Shown piece by piece: positions 27,459 through 33,465 of a stretch of 34,022 bases of DNA (its first letter is position 1; each line of letters begins with the position of its first letter). The DNA is from a virus. The notes beneath the pieces were generated by a model, which worked only from the letters and a program-made list of their open reading frames with translations, was not told where the DNA came from and made no database searches. Both the position numbers and the translations under genes were made by a program. Location: the IMG/VR virus record IMGVR_UViG_3300000117_000113, positions 1-34,022 of that record, one strand, 5' to 3'.

Positions 27459-27818
27459 TTATTTAACTGATTTTTCGTAATAAAGTATTATTTGTTTTTG
27501 TTGTTCTATATACCTTTTAATTTGTTCTAAGCTAATAGCTAAATTGCTAAAAGACTGAGGATCTAGTCCGTAAATAACGAAGTAACCTTTCTTTTCTTTC
27601 ATAGTTTTAATTACTTCATTAACATTTTTCTCAGTAATTACTGTCATATTCATATCTGCAAACGTTAACGGCTCAGGATGATCTACTATCATAATTGTAG
27701 GTTTTATAATCTTTGTCTCAGTAACCACTTTGGGTTCTGGCATAAAAGAACAATTACTTAGTAGAAGAACGAGTAGTAATGCTTTTGATAGTATCAAATA
27801 GCTTTTTAGCTTTCTCAT
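27459..27818 (-). CDS. Lipoprotein, possible outer-membrane spanin (o-spanin-like)
   Basis: The leader MRKLKSYLILSKALLLVLLL ends in LSNC, a lipobox with lipidated Cys23. The mature part has a Val/Thr/Lys stretch and then a mixed alpha/beta C-terminus (KKGYFVIYGLDPQSFSNLAI). The gene starts inside the 3' end of the inner-membrane gene and overlaps it by 65 bases, the layout of Rz/Rz1 spanins. If so it would bridge the envelope with its partner to disrupt the outer membrane at lysis. The length (119 aa) is larger than many Rz1 proteins. Confidence 0.65.
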   Translation of the reverse strand: MRKLKSYLILSKALLLVLLLSNCSFMPEPKVVTETKIIKPTIMIVDHPEPLTFADMNMTVITEKNVNEVIKTMKEKKGYFVIYGLDPQSFSNLAISLEQIKRYIEQQKQIILYYEKSVK

Positions 27819-28140
27819 TTATCGATCCTTCCACACGTTTTGGGTCAGCCATAGAGTTTTTAACTATGTCAGTTTTTGCTAATAGTCCTGCAATTTGTTT
27901 ATTTTGTTTATCGGCTTCGTTTAACTTTGCATTTAAATCTTTACTAAGATTTAATTGTTTAGTTAAGTTTTCTTTCATGGTTTTCATAGTTTCGTTCTGT
28001 GTCTGGATGACACCTTCTAACTTAGCTTGATTTCCTACAAGCGTAGTTATACGTGCCTGGGTATTTTTGAAATACCAAGCGAACCCAGCTGCCATCACAG
28101 CCATAACCATAAGTGAGCCTATAAACAGTTTCATTCCCAT
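27754..28140 (-). CDS. Inner-membrane coiled-coil protein, possible i-spanin
   Basis: Begins MGMKLFIGSLMVMAVMAAGF, one N-terminal membrane helix followed by a long periplasmic coiled coil (ITTLVGNQAKLEGVIQTQNE, MKENLTKQLNLSKDLNAKLN) and a basic end. This topology is that of Rz-like i-spanins, and the overlapping lipoprotein gene supports it. The start is unusual: a TATAAT promoter places transcription on the ATG at 28140, and the next ATG is only two codons away. No ribosome binding site is visible. Confidence 0.7.
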   Translation of the reverse strand: MGMKLFIGSLMVMAVMAAGFAWYFKNTQARITTLVGNQAKLEGVIQTQNETMKTMKENLTKQLNLSKDLNAKLNEADKQNKQIAGLLAKTDIVKNSMADPKRVEGSINEKAKKLFDTIKSITTRSSTK

Positions 28141-28146
28141 AAGTTA

Positions 28147-28175
28147 ATTATAATTTTTGAAAAGTGGTTTGGCAA
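28147..28175 (-). promoter_or_regulatory. Promoter TTGCCA-N17-TATAAT at the spanin unit
   Basis: TTGCCA (28175-28170), 17 bases, TATAAT (28152-28147) on the minus strand. Six bases separate the -10 from the ATG at 28140, so the predicted transcript starts at the start codon. It likely drives the downstream spanin and small-protein genes. Confidence 0.75.
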
Positions 28176-28177
28176 GG

Positions 28178-28645
28178 TTAAAATTTAGATAGCCACCTAG
28201 CTATGTGATGAACCCAAGGTAGTAACATTACTGCCATAAAGAGATTAGCACCGCTATGAGCCAAAGCTATTCTTAAAGTATCTCCTTTGGGCATGCCATC
28301 AGATACTAAAAAACCAGCTAACCAAATGGTGCCGGTTGTACCGATATTAGCCCCTAGTACAGCTGCTATTGCCGCGGGCAGAGGTATTGCTCCCGATGCT
28401 ACTAAAGCTATTATAGCAGTTGTAGAAAGAGATGAAGATTGCCATAATAACGTCATGACTATTCCACCTATAAACATATACATCGGATTACCTAAAAAGA
28501 AGTTTAAGTGTTCTAAGTTTCCCATGGATTTCATTCCACCTGAGAACATTTTAAGACCTATATAAAAAATTACAAGTCCGAAGAGTACCGTGATTACGGG
28601 ATTTCCTAATTCCATTTTACCTACCTTTTTAATTAATTCTTTCAT
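28178..28645 (-). CDS. Minimal Na/Pi cotransporter-family protein (155 aa)
   Basis: The protein has the family's conserved substrate-site repeat once: TLLWQSSSLSTTAIIALVAS (QSSS at 69-72) and VLGANIGTTGTIWLAGFLVS (GANIGTT at 98-104), among about four membrane helices. Full Na/Pi-II proteins are several hundred residues with two such inverted repeats; this is one half, so it would have to dimerise. GGAGAAAGTTA precedes the ATG and four Pho-box-like repeats lie upstream. A phosphate-uptake role during infection is inferred from family and context. Confidence 0.8.
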   Translation of the reverse strand: MKELIKKVGKMELGNPVITVLFGLVIFYIGLKMFSGGMKSMGNLEHLNFFLGNPMYMFIGGIVMTLLWQSSSLSTTAIIALVASGAIPLPAAIAAVLGANIGTTGTIWLAGFLVSDGMPKGDTLRIALAHSGANLFMAVMLLPWVHHIARWLSKF

Positions 28646-28662
28646 TAACTTTCTCCAAAAGT

Positions 28663-28684
28663 AAAAAGTAGGTCATTAACCTAC
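28663..28684 (-). terminator. Terminator-like hairpin before the transporter gene
   Basis: On the minus strand GTAGGT (28684-28679), a 5-base loop and ACCTAC (28673-28668) form a 6-bp stem followed by TTTTT (28667-28663). It can end transcription of the oxygenase gene upstream. If transcription starts at the Pho-linked TATAAT it forms the 5' end of the transporter mRNA and could attenuate it. Confidence 0.6.
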
Positions 28685-28685
28685 A

Positions 28686-28725
28686 TATTACAATTATATT
28701 ACACAAATGTTACAATTTTATTACA
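28686..28725 (-). promoter_or_regulatory. Four tandem Pho-box-like repeats with -10 TATAAT
   Basis: Reading the minus strand, TGTAATA, TGTAACA, TGTAATA and TGTAATA start at 28725, 28714, 28703 and 28692. The period is exactly 11 bp, as 7-bp repeats separated by 4-bp A/T-rich spacers, as in PhoB-binding Pho boxes (TGTCATA direct repeats, 7+4). A perfect TATAAT lies at 28698-28693, about 9 bases after the second repeat. The downstream gene encodes a phosphate cotransporter-family protein. Confidence 0.7.
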
Positions 28726-28735
28726 TTTTAAAAAT

Positions 28736-29593
28736 TTAATAACTCTGACTTAATCGCCACATTAAATATTCTTTACTCTCAATAGGTTCATATTTTGCAG
28801 GCTCATTAGTAAGATTTTCAACAATAGTGCCTGGAGTAGGATCTACAAAATGTGGCATACTGTACCTTGGAATATGTATATGGCTATTTACCACTCTGTG
28901 TTTTGTACTAACAAAATAATCGTTAGTCCAACGTTGTAGTAAGTCACCGATATTAACTACAACACCATTTTTTTCGTAAGGTACTGGGTGCCAAACACCG
29001 TTTAAATCTTGTACTTCTAATCCTGGTACATCATTAATCTGCCAAAGTAGAGTAACAGTTCCATAATCACTATGCTCACCTATTCTTAATTGTTTATCTT
29101 CTAAAGAGCCAGTATACGCTGGATAATGTATAACTCTTGTGGTATTATACGGTTTTAAATGTGAATTAACTAATACTGAATCTGTCTCTAATATAGTGTC
29201 AAACTTTTCTAAGATTTGTAGTGTAAGTCTATCTGCAATGTCAATAGTTTGTAATGCATTTGATTTAAATCCATTTATAGTAGGCCATAACTCATTAGGC
29301 ATTCTACTGTTATTATAATTAAAACTTTCTTTCATATCCTTTGGTGCATTAGGATCTACGTTTTCTGCACCCATAACTGAATAACCTAAGTTGTTTTTAG
29401 CTTGATATTTGTATTTATTTTTTTCTTCTAAATCTTGTTTAAAAAATTCTTTCATTAAATCAAACCACACATTCATAGTAGTTTGATCTTTAGAAGCTAA
29501 TGTGTTTTTAAATACAGCGAAGCCTACACTAGTGTAGGCTTCTTCTATATGCTTTAAATGATTGGTATCATTAAAGTCTATTATTGGTATCAT
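28736..29593 (-). CDS. Isopenicillin N synthase-like 2OG-Fe(II) oxygenase
   Basis: The 285-residue protein has the complete ligand set of the family. EHSDYGTVT gives H174/D176, STKHRV gives H232, and PRYSMPHF gives R243/S245 for 2-oxoglutarate. The N-terminal MIPIIDFND and FAVFKNTL strands and the MKESFNY loop fit DIOX_N/2OG-FeII_Oxy proteins. In alphaproteobacteria such oxygenases sit near BMP-type nucleoside transport genes, and here the BMP gene lies 2 bases upstream. Oxidation of a nucleobase or related small molecule is plausible but unproven. Confidence 0.88.
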   Translation of the reverse strand: MIPIIDFNDTNHLKHIEEAYTSVGFAVFKNTLASKDQTTMNVWFDLMKEFFKQDLEEKNKYKYQAKNNLGYSVMGAENVDPNAPKDMKESFNYNNSRMPNELWPTINGFKSNALQTIDIADRLTLQILEKFDTILETDSVLVNSHLKPYNTTRVIHYPAYTGSLEDKQLRIGEHSDYGTVTLLWQINDVPGLEVQDLNGVWHPVPYEKNGVVVNIGDLLQRWTNDYFVSTKHRVVNSHIHIPRYSMPHFVDPTPGTIVENLTNEPAKYEPIESKEYLMWRLSQSY

Positions 29594-29595
29594 TT

Positions 29596-30663
29596 TTATT
29601 TACCAGGCACTTTAGCGTCAATACCTTCAACATAGTACATCATACTATTAAGATGTGCATCACTAGCAATCTCTCCGTCTTTCAACTGAAGTTTACCTGT
29701 GTTGTCTTTGATAGGACCAGTAAAAGCAAAATACTTTCCATTGGTAATACCATCTTTAATCTTTTGTGCAAATGCTTTTACATCGTCTGGCATATTAGTA
29801 AATGGTGCCATCTGTACAACATCATCTTTCATGTGCCCAAAGTAATCACCACTCTTCCAAGTGCCGTCCATTACTGCTTGTACTTTTTCAATATAGTATG
29901 GTGACCAGTTGTCAATAGTTGCAGTCAACTGAGCTTTAGGAGCAAACTTATATTGGTTTGATGCTTGACCAAAACCTAGTACGCCTGCTTTTTCTGCAGT
30001 CTGCAATGGAGCAGGTGAATCAGTATGCTGAGCAACCATATCACAACCTTCTGCAATCATAACCTTAGCGGCTTGTGCTTCTTTACCTGGATCGTACCAT
30101 GTATTAACCCATACGATATCAATATCAACATCTGGATTAACCGACTTAGCACCTAAGTAATACGTGTTAATTTCACGAATAACTTCTGGAATTGGAAATG
30201 CACCAACGTAACAAATTTTGTTAGTCTTAGTCATCATACCTGCAATTACACCTTGTACGTGTCTGGCTTGGTATAATCTCAATCCATAACTTGCCATGTT
30301 ATCTGATTGCTTATAACCTGTAGCATGTTCAAATTTTACATTTGGAAATTCTTTTGCTACTTTAAGCATAGGCTCCATGTAACCAAAACTTGTTGCAAAT
30401 ATAATATCTGCTCCACCTTTGGCCATAGCTCTGATTGCACGTTCTGCGTCAGGTCCATACTTTACACTTTCAATGTAAGTGGTTTCAACTTTGTCTCCAA
30501 AATGCTTTTCAACATCTTGTCTTCCTATATCGTGTCTATAAGTCCATCCATGGTCGCCAGTTGGGCCAACATAAATAAATCCGACTTTTGTCTTATTTTC
30601 AGCATGTGCAACACTGAAAAACATAACTGATAGTGCAACTATCAATAGTTTTAGTAGTTTCAT
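29596..30663 (-). CDS. BMP-family periplasmic substrate-binding protein
   Basis: A 355-residue protein with a clear signal peptide (MKLLKLLIVALSVMFFSVAHA-type, cut before ENKT). The BMP/Med type I binding fold follows: VGFIYVGPTGDHGWTYRHDI, GGADIIFATSFGYMEPM, AHVQGVIAG-like helix and QHTDSPAPLQTAEKAG. Family members bind nucleosides or related compounds for ABC importers; no permease or ATPase gene is adjacent, so it would have to use the host's. Conserved through its full length. Probably acquired from the host and used as an auxiliary metabolic gene. Confidence 0.9.
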   Translation of the reverse strand: MKLLKLLIVALSVMFFSVAHAENKTKVGFIYVGPTGDHGWTYRHDIGRQDVEKHFGDKVETTYIESVKYGPDAERAIRAMAKGGADIIFATSFGYMEPMLKVAKEFPNVKFEHATGYKQSDNMASYGLRLYQARHVQGVIAGMMTKTNKICYVGAFPIPEVIREINTYYLGAKSVNPDVDIDIVWVNTWYDPGKEAQAAKVMIAEGCDMVAQHTDSPAPLQTAEKAGVLGFGQASNQYKFAPKAQLTATIDNWSPYYIEKVQAVMDGTWKSGDYFGHMKDDVVQMAPFTNMPDDVKAFAQKIKDGITNGKYFAFTGPIKDNTGKLQLKDGEIASDAHLNSMMYYVEGIDAKVPGK

Positions 30664-30718
30664 TAATTTTATCTTTCTAATAGAGGGTGTTCGTTAACTT
30701 ATGCATCACCCAAGTTAG

Positions 30719-30740
30719 TTAAAAAACCGATATATCGGTT
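30719..30740 (-). terminator. Rho-independent terminator after lysozyme
   Basis: On the minus strand AACCG (30740-30736), ATATAT loop and CGGTT (30729-30725) followed by TTTT (30724-30721). The stem starts at the lysozyme stop codon. It is followed by the gap that must hold the start of the BMP unit; no clear promoter was found in that gap. Confidence 0.7.
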
Positions 30741-31179
30741 ATACAGCTCTCATTCGATCAACTAATCTTTGAGCGCGTTTTGTTACTTGGCGATACCATC
30801 TGCTATCAACCATTTCGTCTGCGGCTGCGTTCCAATCTCTCGCATCCACACCTCTTTTCATACCTTTAAATTTAGATAATCTAGGTCTACCCATATTAAA
30901 CATCATATTTGCAATTATTCGTTTAGCTTCTTCAGGTAAATCATCAAAGTCAGAATAAAGTTTATGGCAGTCAGCTATAACTGTTTTAACATCTTCGTTA
31001 AAAACAGAGTCACATCTTTCCTTACTAACTTCTACTCCTACTTCCCAACCATGTTCAGGGTCAGACTCACGTACAAGATGTCCAATACCAAAAGTAGGCA
31101 ACCCAAGATGATCTAAGTATATTTTCTGAACATTTCCTTCATCATATTCAATTTCTTCTCTTAATTTATCTATATCCAT
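30739..31179 (-). CDS. T4-type lysozyme (GH24 endolysin)
   Basis: The 146-residue protein has YDEGNVQKIYLDHLGLPTFG, in which E14, D23 and T29 match the catalytic E11-D20-T26 of T4 lysozyme. IGHLVRESD and MMFNMGRPRLSKFKGM follow, and the C-terminal helix is WYRQVTKRAQRLVDRMRA. It cleaves the N-acetylmuramic acid-N-acetylglucosamine bond of peptidoglycan. No signal peptide, so export would need a holin or pinholin. Ends in a terminator. Length is close to T4 lysozyme (164). Confidence 0.93.
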   Translation of the reverse strand: MDIDKLREEIEYDEGNVQKIYLDHLGLPTFGIGHLVRESDPEHGWEVGVEVSKERCDSVFNEDVKTVIADCHKLYSDFDDLPEEAKRIIANMMFNMGRPRLSKFKGMKRGVDARDWNAAADEMVDSRWYRQVTKRAQRLVDRMRAV

Positions 31180-31188
31180 TGTTTCTCC

Positions 31189-31602
31189 TTATAAAAATGT
31201 ATATTTTACATTACCTCTAATTGTATCAAAATCAACCGAATAATCTTTTTCATTAAAGTTAAATCCTGCAAGATTGATATGCGTAAAACCTAAAAACTGT
31301 GCCAAAACAATGGCATTTAGGCCAGATGATAAACTTCCTGTATTATAAAAGTTCCTATAATCAAACACATAACACCGACTAAAGTCCTTGTAGTCACGAT
31401 ATTTTTGAGGTGTTGTAAATACAGGTTGTGTATTAAAACCATCTAGTTTCTTCTTTAGTATTTTATCTAATATAGGATCATCTTGTGCAAAAATAATGTT
31501 AGCATTAGGGTAATGTAGATTAGCACTTATATAGAAATTGTGCTTATTTGGTAATGCATTATATTTTGTACTTCCTGCTCCTATTATACAACATTCAGAC
31601 AT
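31189..31602 (-). CDS. DUF115-like sugar-transferase candidate (137 aa)
   Basis: From the ATG at 31602 (MSECCIIGAGSTKYNALPNK). GAGSTKYNA and the late SLSSGLNAIVLAQFLGFTHI then LAGFNF match the start and end of DUF115/CST-like proteins ('GaGpSl', 'SG..a..lA..lG...I.L.G.Df'), several of which are glycosyltransferases or motility-glycosylation enzymes. It is shorter than the full family, so it may be a single lobe. It overlaps the neighbouring gene by 8 bases. Function inferred. Confidence 0.6.
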   Translation of the reverse strand: MSECCIIGAGSTKYNALPNKHNFYISANLHYPNANIIFAQDDPILDKILKKKLDGFNTQPVFTTPQKYRDYKDFSRCYVFDYRNFYNTGSLSSGLNAIVLAQFLGFTHINLAGFNFNEKDYSVDFDTIRGNVKYTFL

Positions 31603-32305
31603 ACTTTTTCTTTTGATGAGCATTATTTTTATACCAATCTAGTCTCTCTGCTGTAATTTTTACACGCTCTTCTTTTTGTCTATCTAACTGTTCTTTCTCT
31701 GTCCAAGTATACTCAGCTTTCCACTCTTCTCGTTTAAAAGGAATTACTTGACAAATAGGAGTACCAGCAGGTATTAAATGCTTTTCATTATCGGGTTGTA
31801 GCGCTGTATGTATAAAAGGTATATTAACGTTATTGTAGTAAGTATCTGTATCTACTAAGCCCACTAAAGGAACTATAGGTATTTCTAGTCTATTTATGGG
31901 AGGTAAGAATAATGTTGAATACTCAGGTGGTGTTTCAATAATCCATGGACTCATGAATTTTATGATAGTATATCCCGACATCGGTGAGCCAGGAACTTGC
32001 CTTTGCGGATGAGTTTCTATAGGAGGCCAACGTTTACAATGTTCTTCATGTTTCTTATCTGGACAATATATTCTAACTTCTTTCTTTTCAGTCTGATATA
32101 ATATAATATCTATATGAGATAAAATAGTGTACCCAGCACTCATCGCATCAATAAACGGTACACATTTTTTTACTGTAAGATCGTCTTCATTTGTAGGTGG
32201 AATTTTCTTAAACCAATCAGGAATAAGTTTCTTAGAAGAAAGTGGAGGAAGTACAAGAGTATCTGGAAAGTCTTGTACCAGATGAAATTTTATTATATTT
32301 GTCAT
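31595..32305 (-). CDS. Hypothetical phage protein, DUF6065-like (236 aa)
   Basis: The protein (MTNIIKFHLVQDFPDTLVLP...) is soluble. Its LIPDWFKKIPP, TVKKCVPFIDAMSAGYTIL and AGTPICQVIPFKREEWK segments resemble a phage family I associate with DUF6065, a number given from memory. Many prolines and aromatics suggest a beta-rich fold. No catalytic residues can be named. No clear ribosome binding site precedes the ATG. It overlaps the DUF115-like gene by 8 bases. Confidence 0.6.
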   Translation of the reverse strand: MTNIIKFHLVQDFPDTLVLPPLSSKKLIPDWFKKIPPTNEDDLTVKKCVPFIDAMSAGYTILSHIDIILYQTEKKEVRIYCPDKKHEEHCKRWPPIETHPQRQVPGSPMSGYTIIKFMSPWIIETPPEYSTLFLPPINRLEIPIVPLVGLVDTDTYYNNVNIPFIHTALQPDNEKHLIPAGTPICQVIPFKREEWKAEYTWTEKEQLDRQKEERVKITAERLDWYKNNAHQKKKYV

Positions 32306-32352
32306 AGATTATTGCTTATGAAATAGTTAATTACCAGCCATAATAACTGGGA

Positions 32353-32694
32353 TCATCTTCTAACATACTTTTGTGATTTTGGCGGTTGTTTTGTGGAACC
32401 TTTCGGTCCTGCCCAATACACCTTATCAGACCAGTAAGCAGCGGACATAGGTCCTTTTGCGATATTTTTTGCGTGTCTTGCCTTGAAGCTCTTACGCGCC
32501 GCTGGGCTGTAGTTATGCCCCATAGAACTGTCTCCAAAATGGATAAGTTTAATTTTATCGCCTTTTTTTGCAAGTACCATACCCTTTTTCTCAGGTCGGT
32601 TAGATTGTCTCGGTTTGTTGAATCCTGCAAAAGTAGTACCCCTATATTTAATTTTTCCGCTAGGTAGTCTCTCTACCCCTGAGTATTTGCTCAT
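32353..32694 (-). CDS. Basic phage protein with GHNYSPAARKSFKARHAKNI motif (113 aa)
   Basis: The protein begins MSKYSGVERLPSGKIKYRGT and continues with GDKIKLIHFGDSSMGHNYSP. An ARKSFKARHAKNIAKGPMSA stretch follows, then YWSDKVYWAGPKGS and a Lys-rich tail. This block is widespread as a small stand-alone protein of marine phages and is also, as I recall, present in some large viruses. Function unknown; the basic, aromatic pattern suggests nucleic-acid interaction. The competing frames at 32331-32630 and on the plus strand are shadows. Confidence 0.7.
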   Translation of the reverse strand: MSKYSGVERLPSGKIKYRGTTFAGFNKPRQSNRPEKKGMVLAKKGDKIKLIHFGDSSMGHNYSPAARKSFKARHAKNIAKGPMSAAYWSDKVYWAGPKGSTKQPPKSQKYVRR

Positions 32695-32869
32695 CTTTGT
32701 ATCTCTTTTCTATCTCACAAACCACTTGCCATTGACGGTGTGTAAGTTGTGGAAATTTTTTCTGTGAAGTTATACAACCTAATATAAAAGATTTTTCAGC
32801 ATCGGTCAATGTGTGTTTTTCGAAAAATTCCAGCAGTGGTTTTTTAATTCTTCTTATCATCATTACCAT
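32660..32869 (-). CDS. Small helical hypothetical protein (69 aa)
   Basis: Begins MVMMIRRIKKPLLEFFEKHT and has LTDAEKSFILGCITSQKKFP and WQVVCEIEKRYKD, a helix-rich basic protein with two cysteines. No family can be named. The start overlaps the 42-residue gene by 26 bases and the stop overlaps the 113-residue gene by 35. No strong ribosome binding site; an internal ATG at 32860 is an alternative start. Confidence 0.6.
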   Translation of the reverse strand: MVMMIRRIKKPLLEFFEKHTLTDAEKSFILGCITSQKKFPQLTHRQWQVVCEIEKRYKDEQILRGRETT

Positions 32870-32972
32870 TCTTATAAATAAAGGGATCTTTTTTTAATAG
32901 TTCTTTCTTCTTTTTCTCAAATTCTTTATTGAATTTCCAAGTCTCATACCAATCATGCAACCATTGTATCAT
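32844..32972 (-). CDS. Tiny helical basic protein (42 aa)
   Basis: AAAGGAGTTAAATA precedes the ATG. The product is MIQWLHDWYETWKFNKEFEK, then KKKELLKKDPFIYKNGNDDK and KN. It forms one amphipathic, tryptophan-rich helix followed by a Lys/Asp tail. It overlaps the upstream gene end by 20 bases. No known function. Confidence 0.55.
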   Translation of the reverse strand: MIQWLHDWYETWKFNKEFEKKKKELLKKDPFIYKNGNDDKKN

Positions 32973-33465
32973 TATTTAACTCCTTTGTTGGGGACGTACA
33001 CAGTGTAATTCTATAATCATCACTCATATTTATAATTCTATGCTCAATTCCTGTTTGTAATGCATAGCTATAGCCTTTTTTATAAAAATATTTTTTATCA
33101 TCTTTAAACTCGATAAAGCTATCATCAATGTGTAAAGCCGTAATAAATGCTTTATTAAATCCTAGTTTATCCATATCAACATGCCAAGGTATCTGTTGTC
33201 GGGGTGCTAATACTGATATGTAAAGTGTTAGTATTTTTGAAATGAATTTCTTTTTTTGTAACATTTCTGACCATTTTACTATTTCAGGAAAATGTTTAAA
33301 CATAGGCGAGTAGCCTGTGTTACTAATTAAGTCAAAAGATTTCCAATGAGGAGACTCTGAATATCGATCAGTAAAAAGATGCTTACCTAATTTAAAAAAG
33401 TGTATTAATTTGTGAATATTAACACCTTCAAGAAGAGGTAGTTTTAGCTGCTTGCAGTTTGTCAA
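32953..33465 (-). CDS. Asp/Asn hydroxylase-like 2OG oxygenase (TTG start)
   Basis: The only well-placed start is TTG at 33465, 8 bases after AGGAG, giving 170 residues. ILTLYISVLAPRQQIPWHVD puts H95/D97 in place, and QTGIEHRIINMSDDYRITLC supplies H142 and R152, the ligand set of aspartyl/asparaginyl beta-hydroxylase-like dioxygenases. Substrate unknown. It overlaps the nuclease gene by 38 bases. This is one of three 2OG-type enzymes in the window. Confidence 0.72.
   Translation of the reverse strand: MTNCKQLKLPLLEGVNIHKLIHFFKLGKHLFTDRYSESPHWKSFDLISNTGYSPMFKHFPEIVKWSEMLQKKKFISKILTLYISVLAPRQQIPWHVDMDKLGFNKAFITALHIDDSFIEFKDDKKYFYKKGYSYALQTGIEHRIINMSDDYRITLCTSPTKELNNDTMVA

Noticed and set aside
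30664-30718. Possible riboswitch upstream of the BMP gene
   Set aside because: A GGGTG/CACCC pairing with a long loop exists but does not match the purine or other riboswitch folds I know, and no alternative structure covering the start is visible.
32331-32667. Two extra frames (99 codons minus, 93 codons plus) over the 113-residue basic gene
   Set aside because: The 113-residue frame carries the recognisable GHNYSP...ARHAKNI block; the others are low-complexity by-products.
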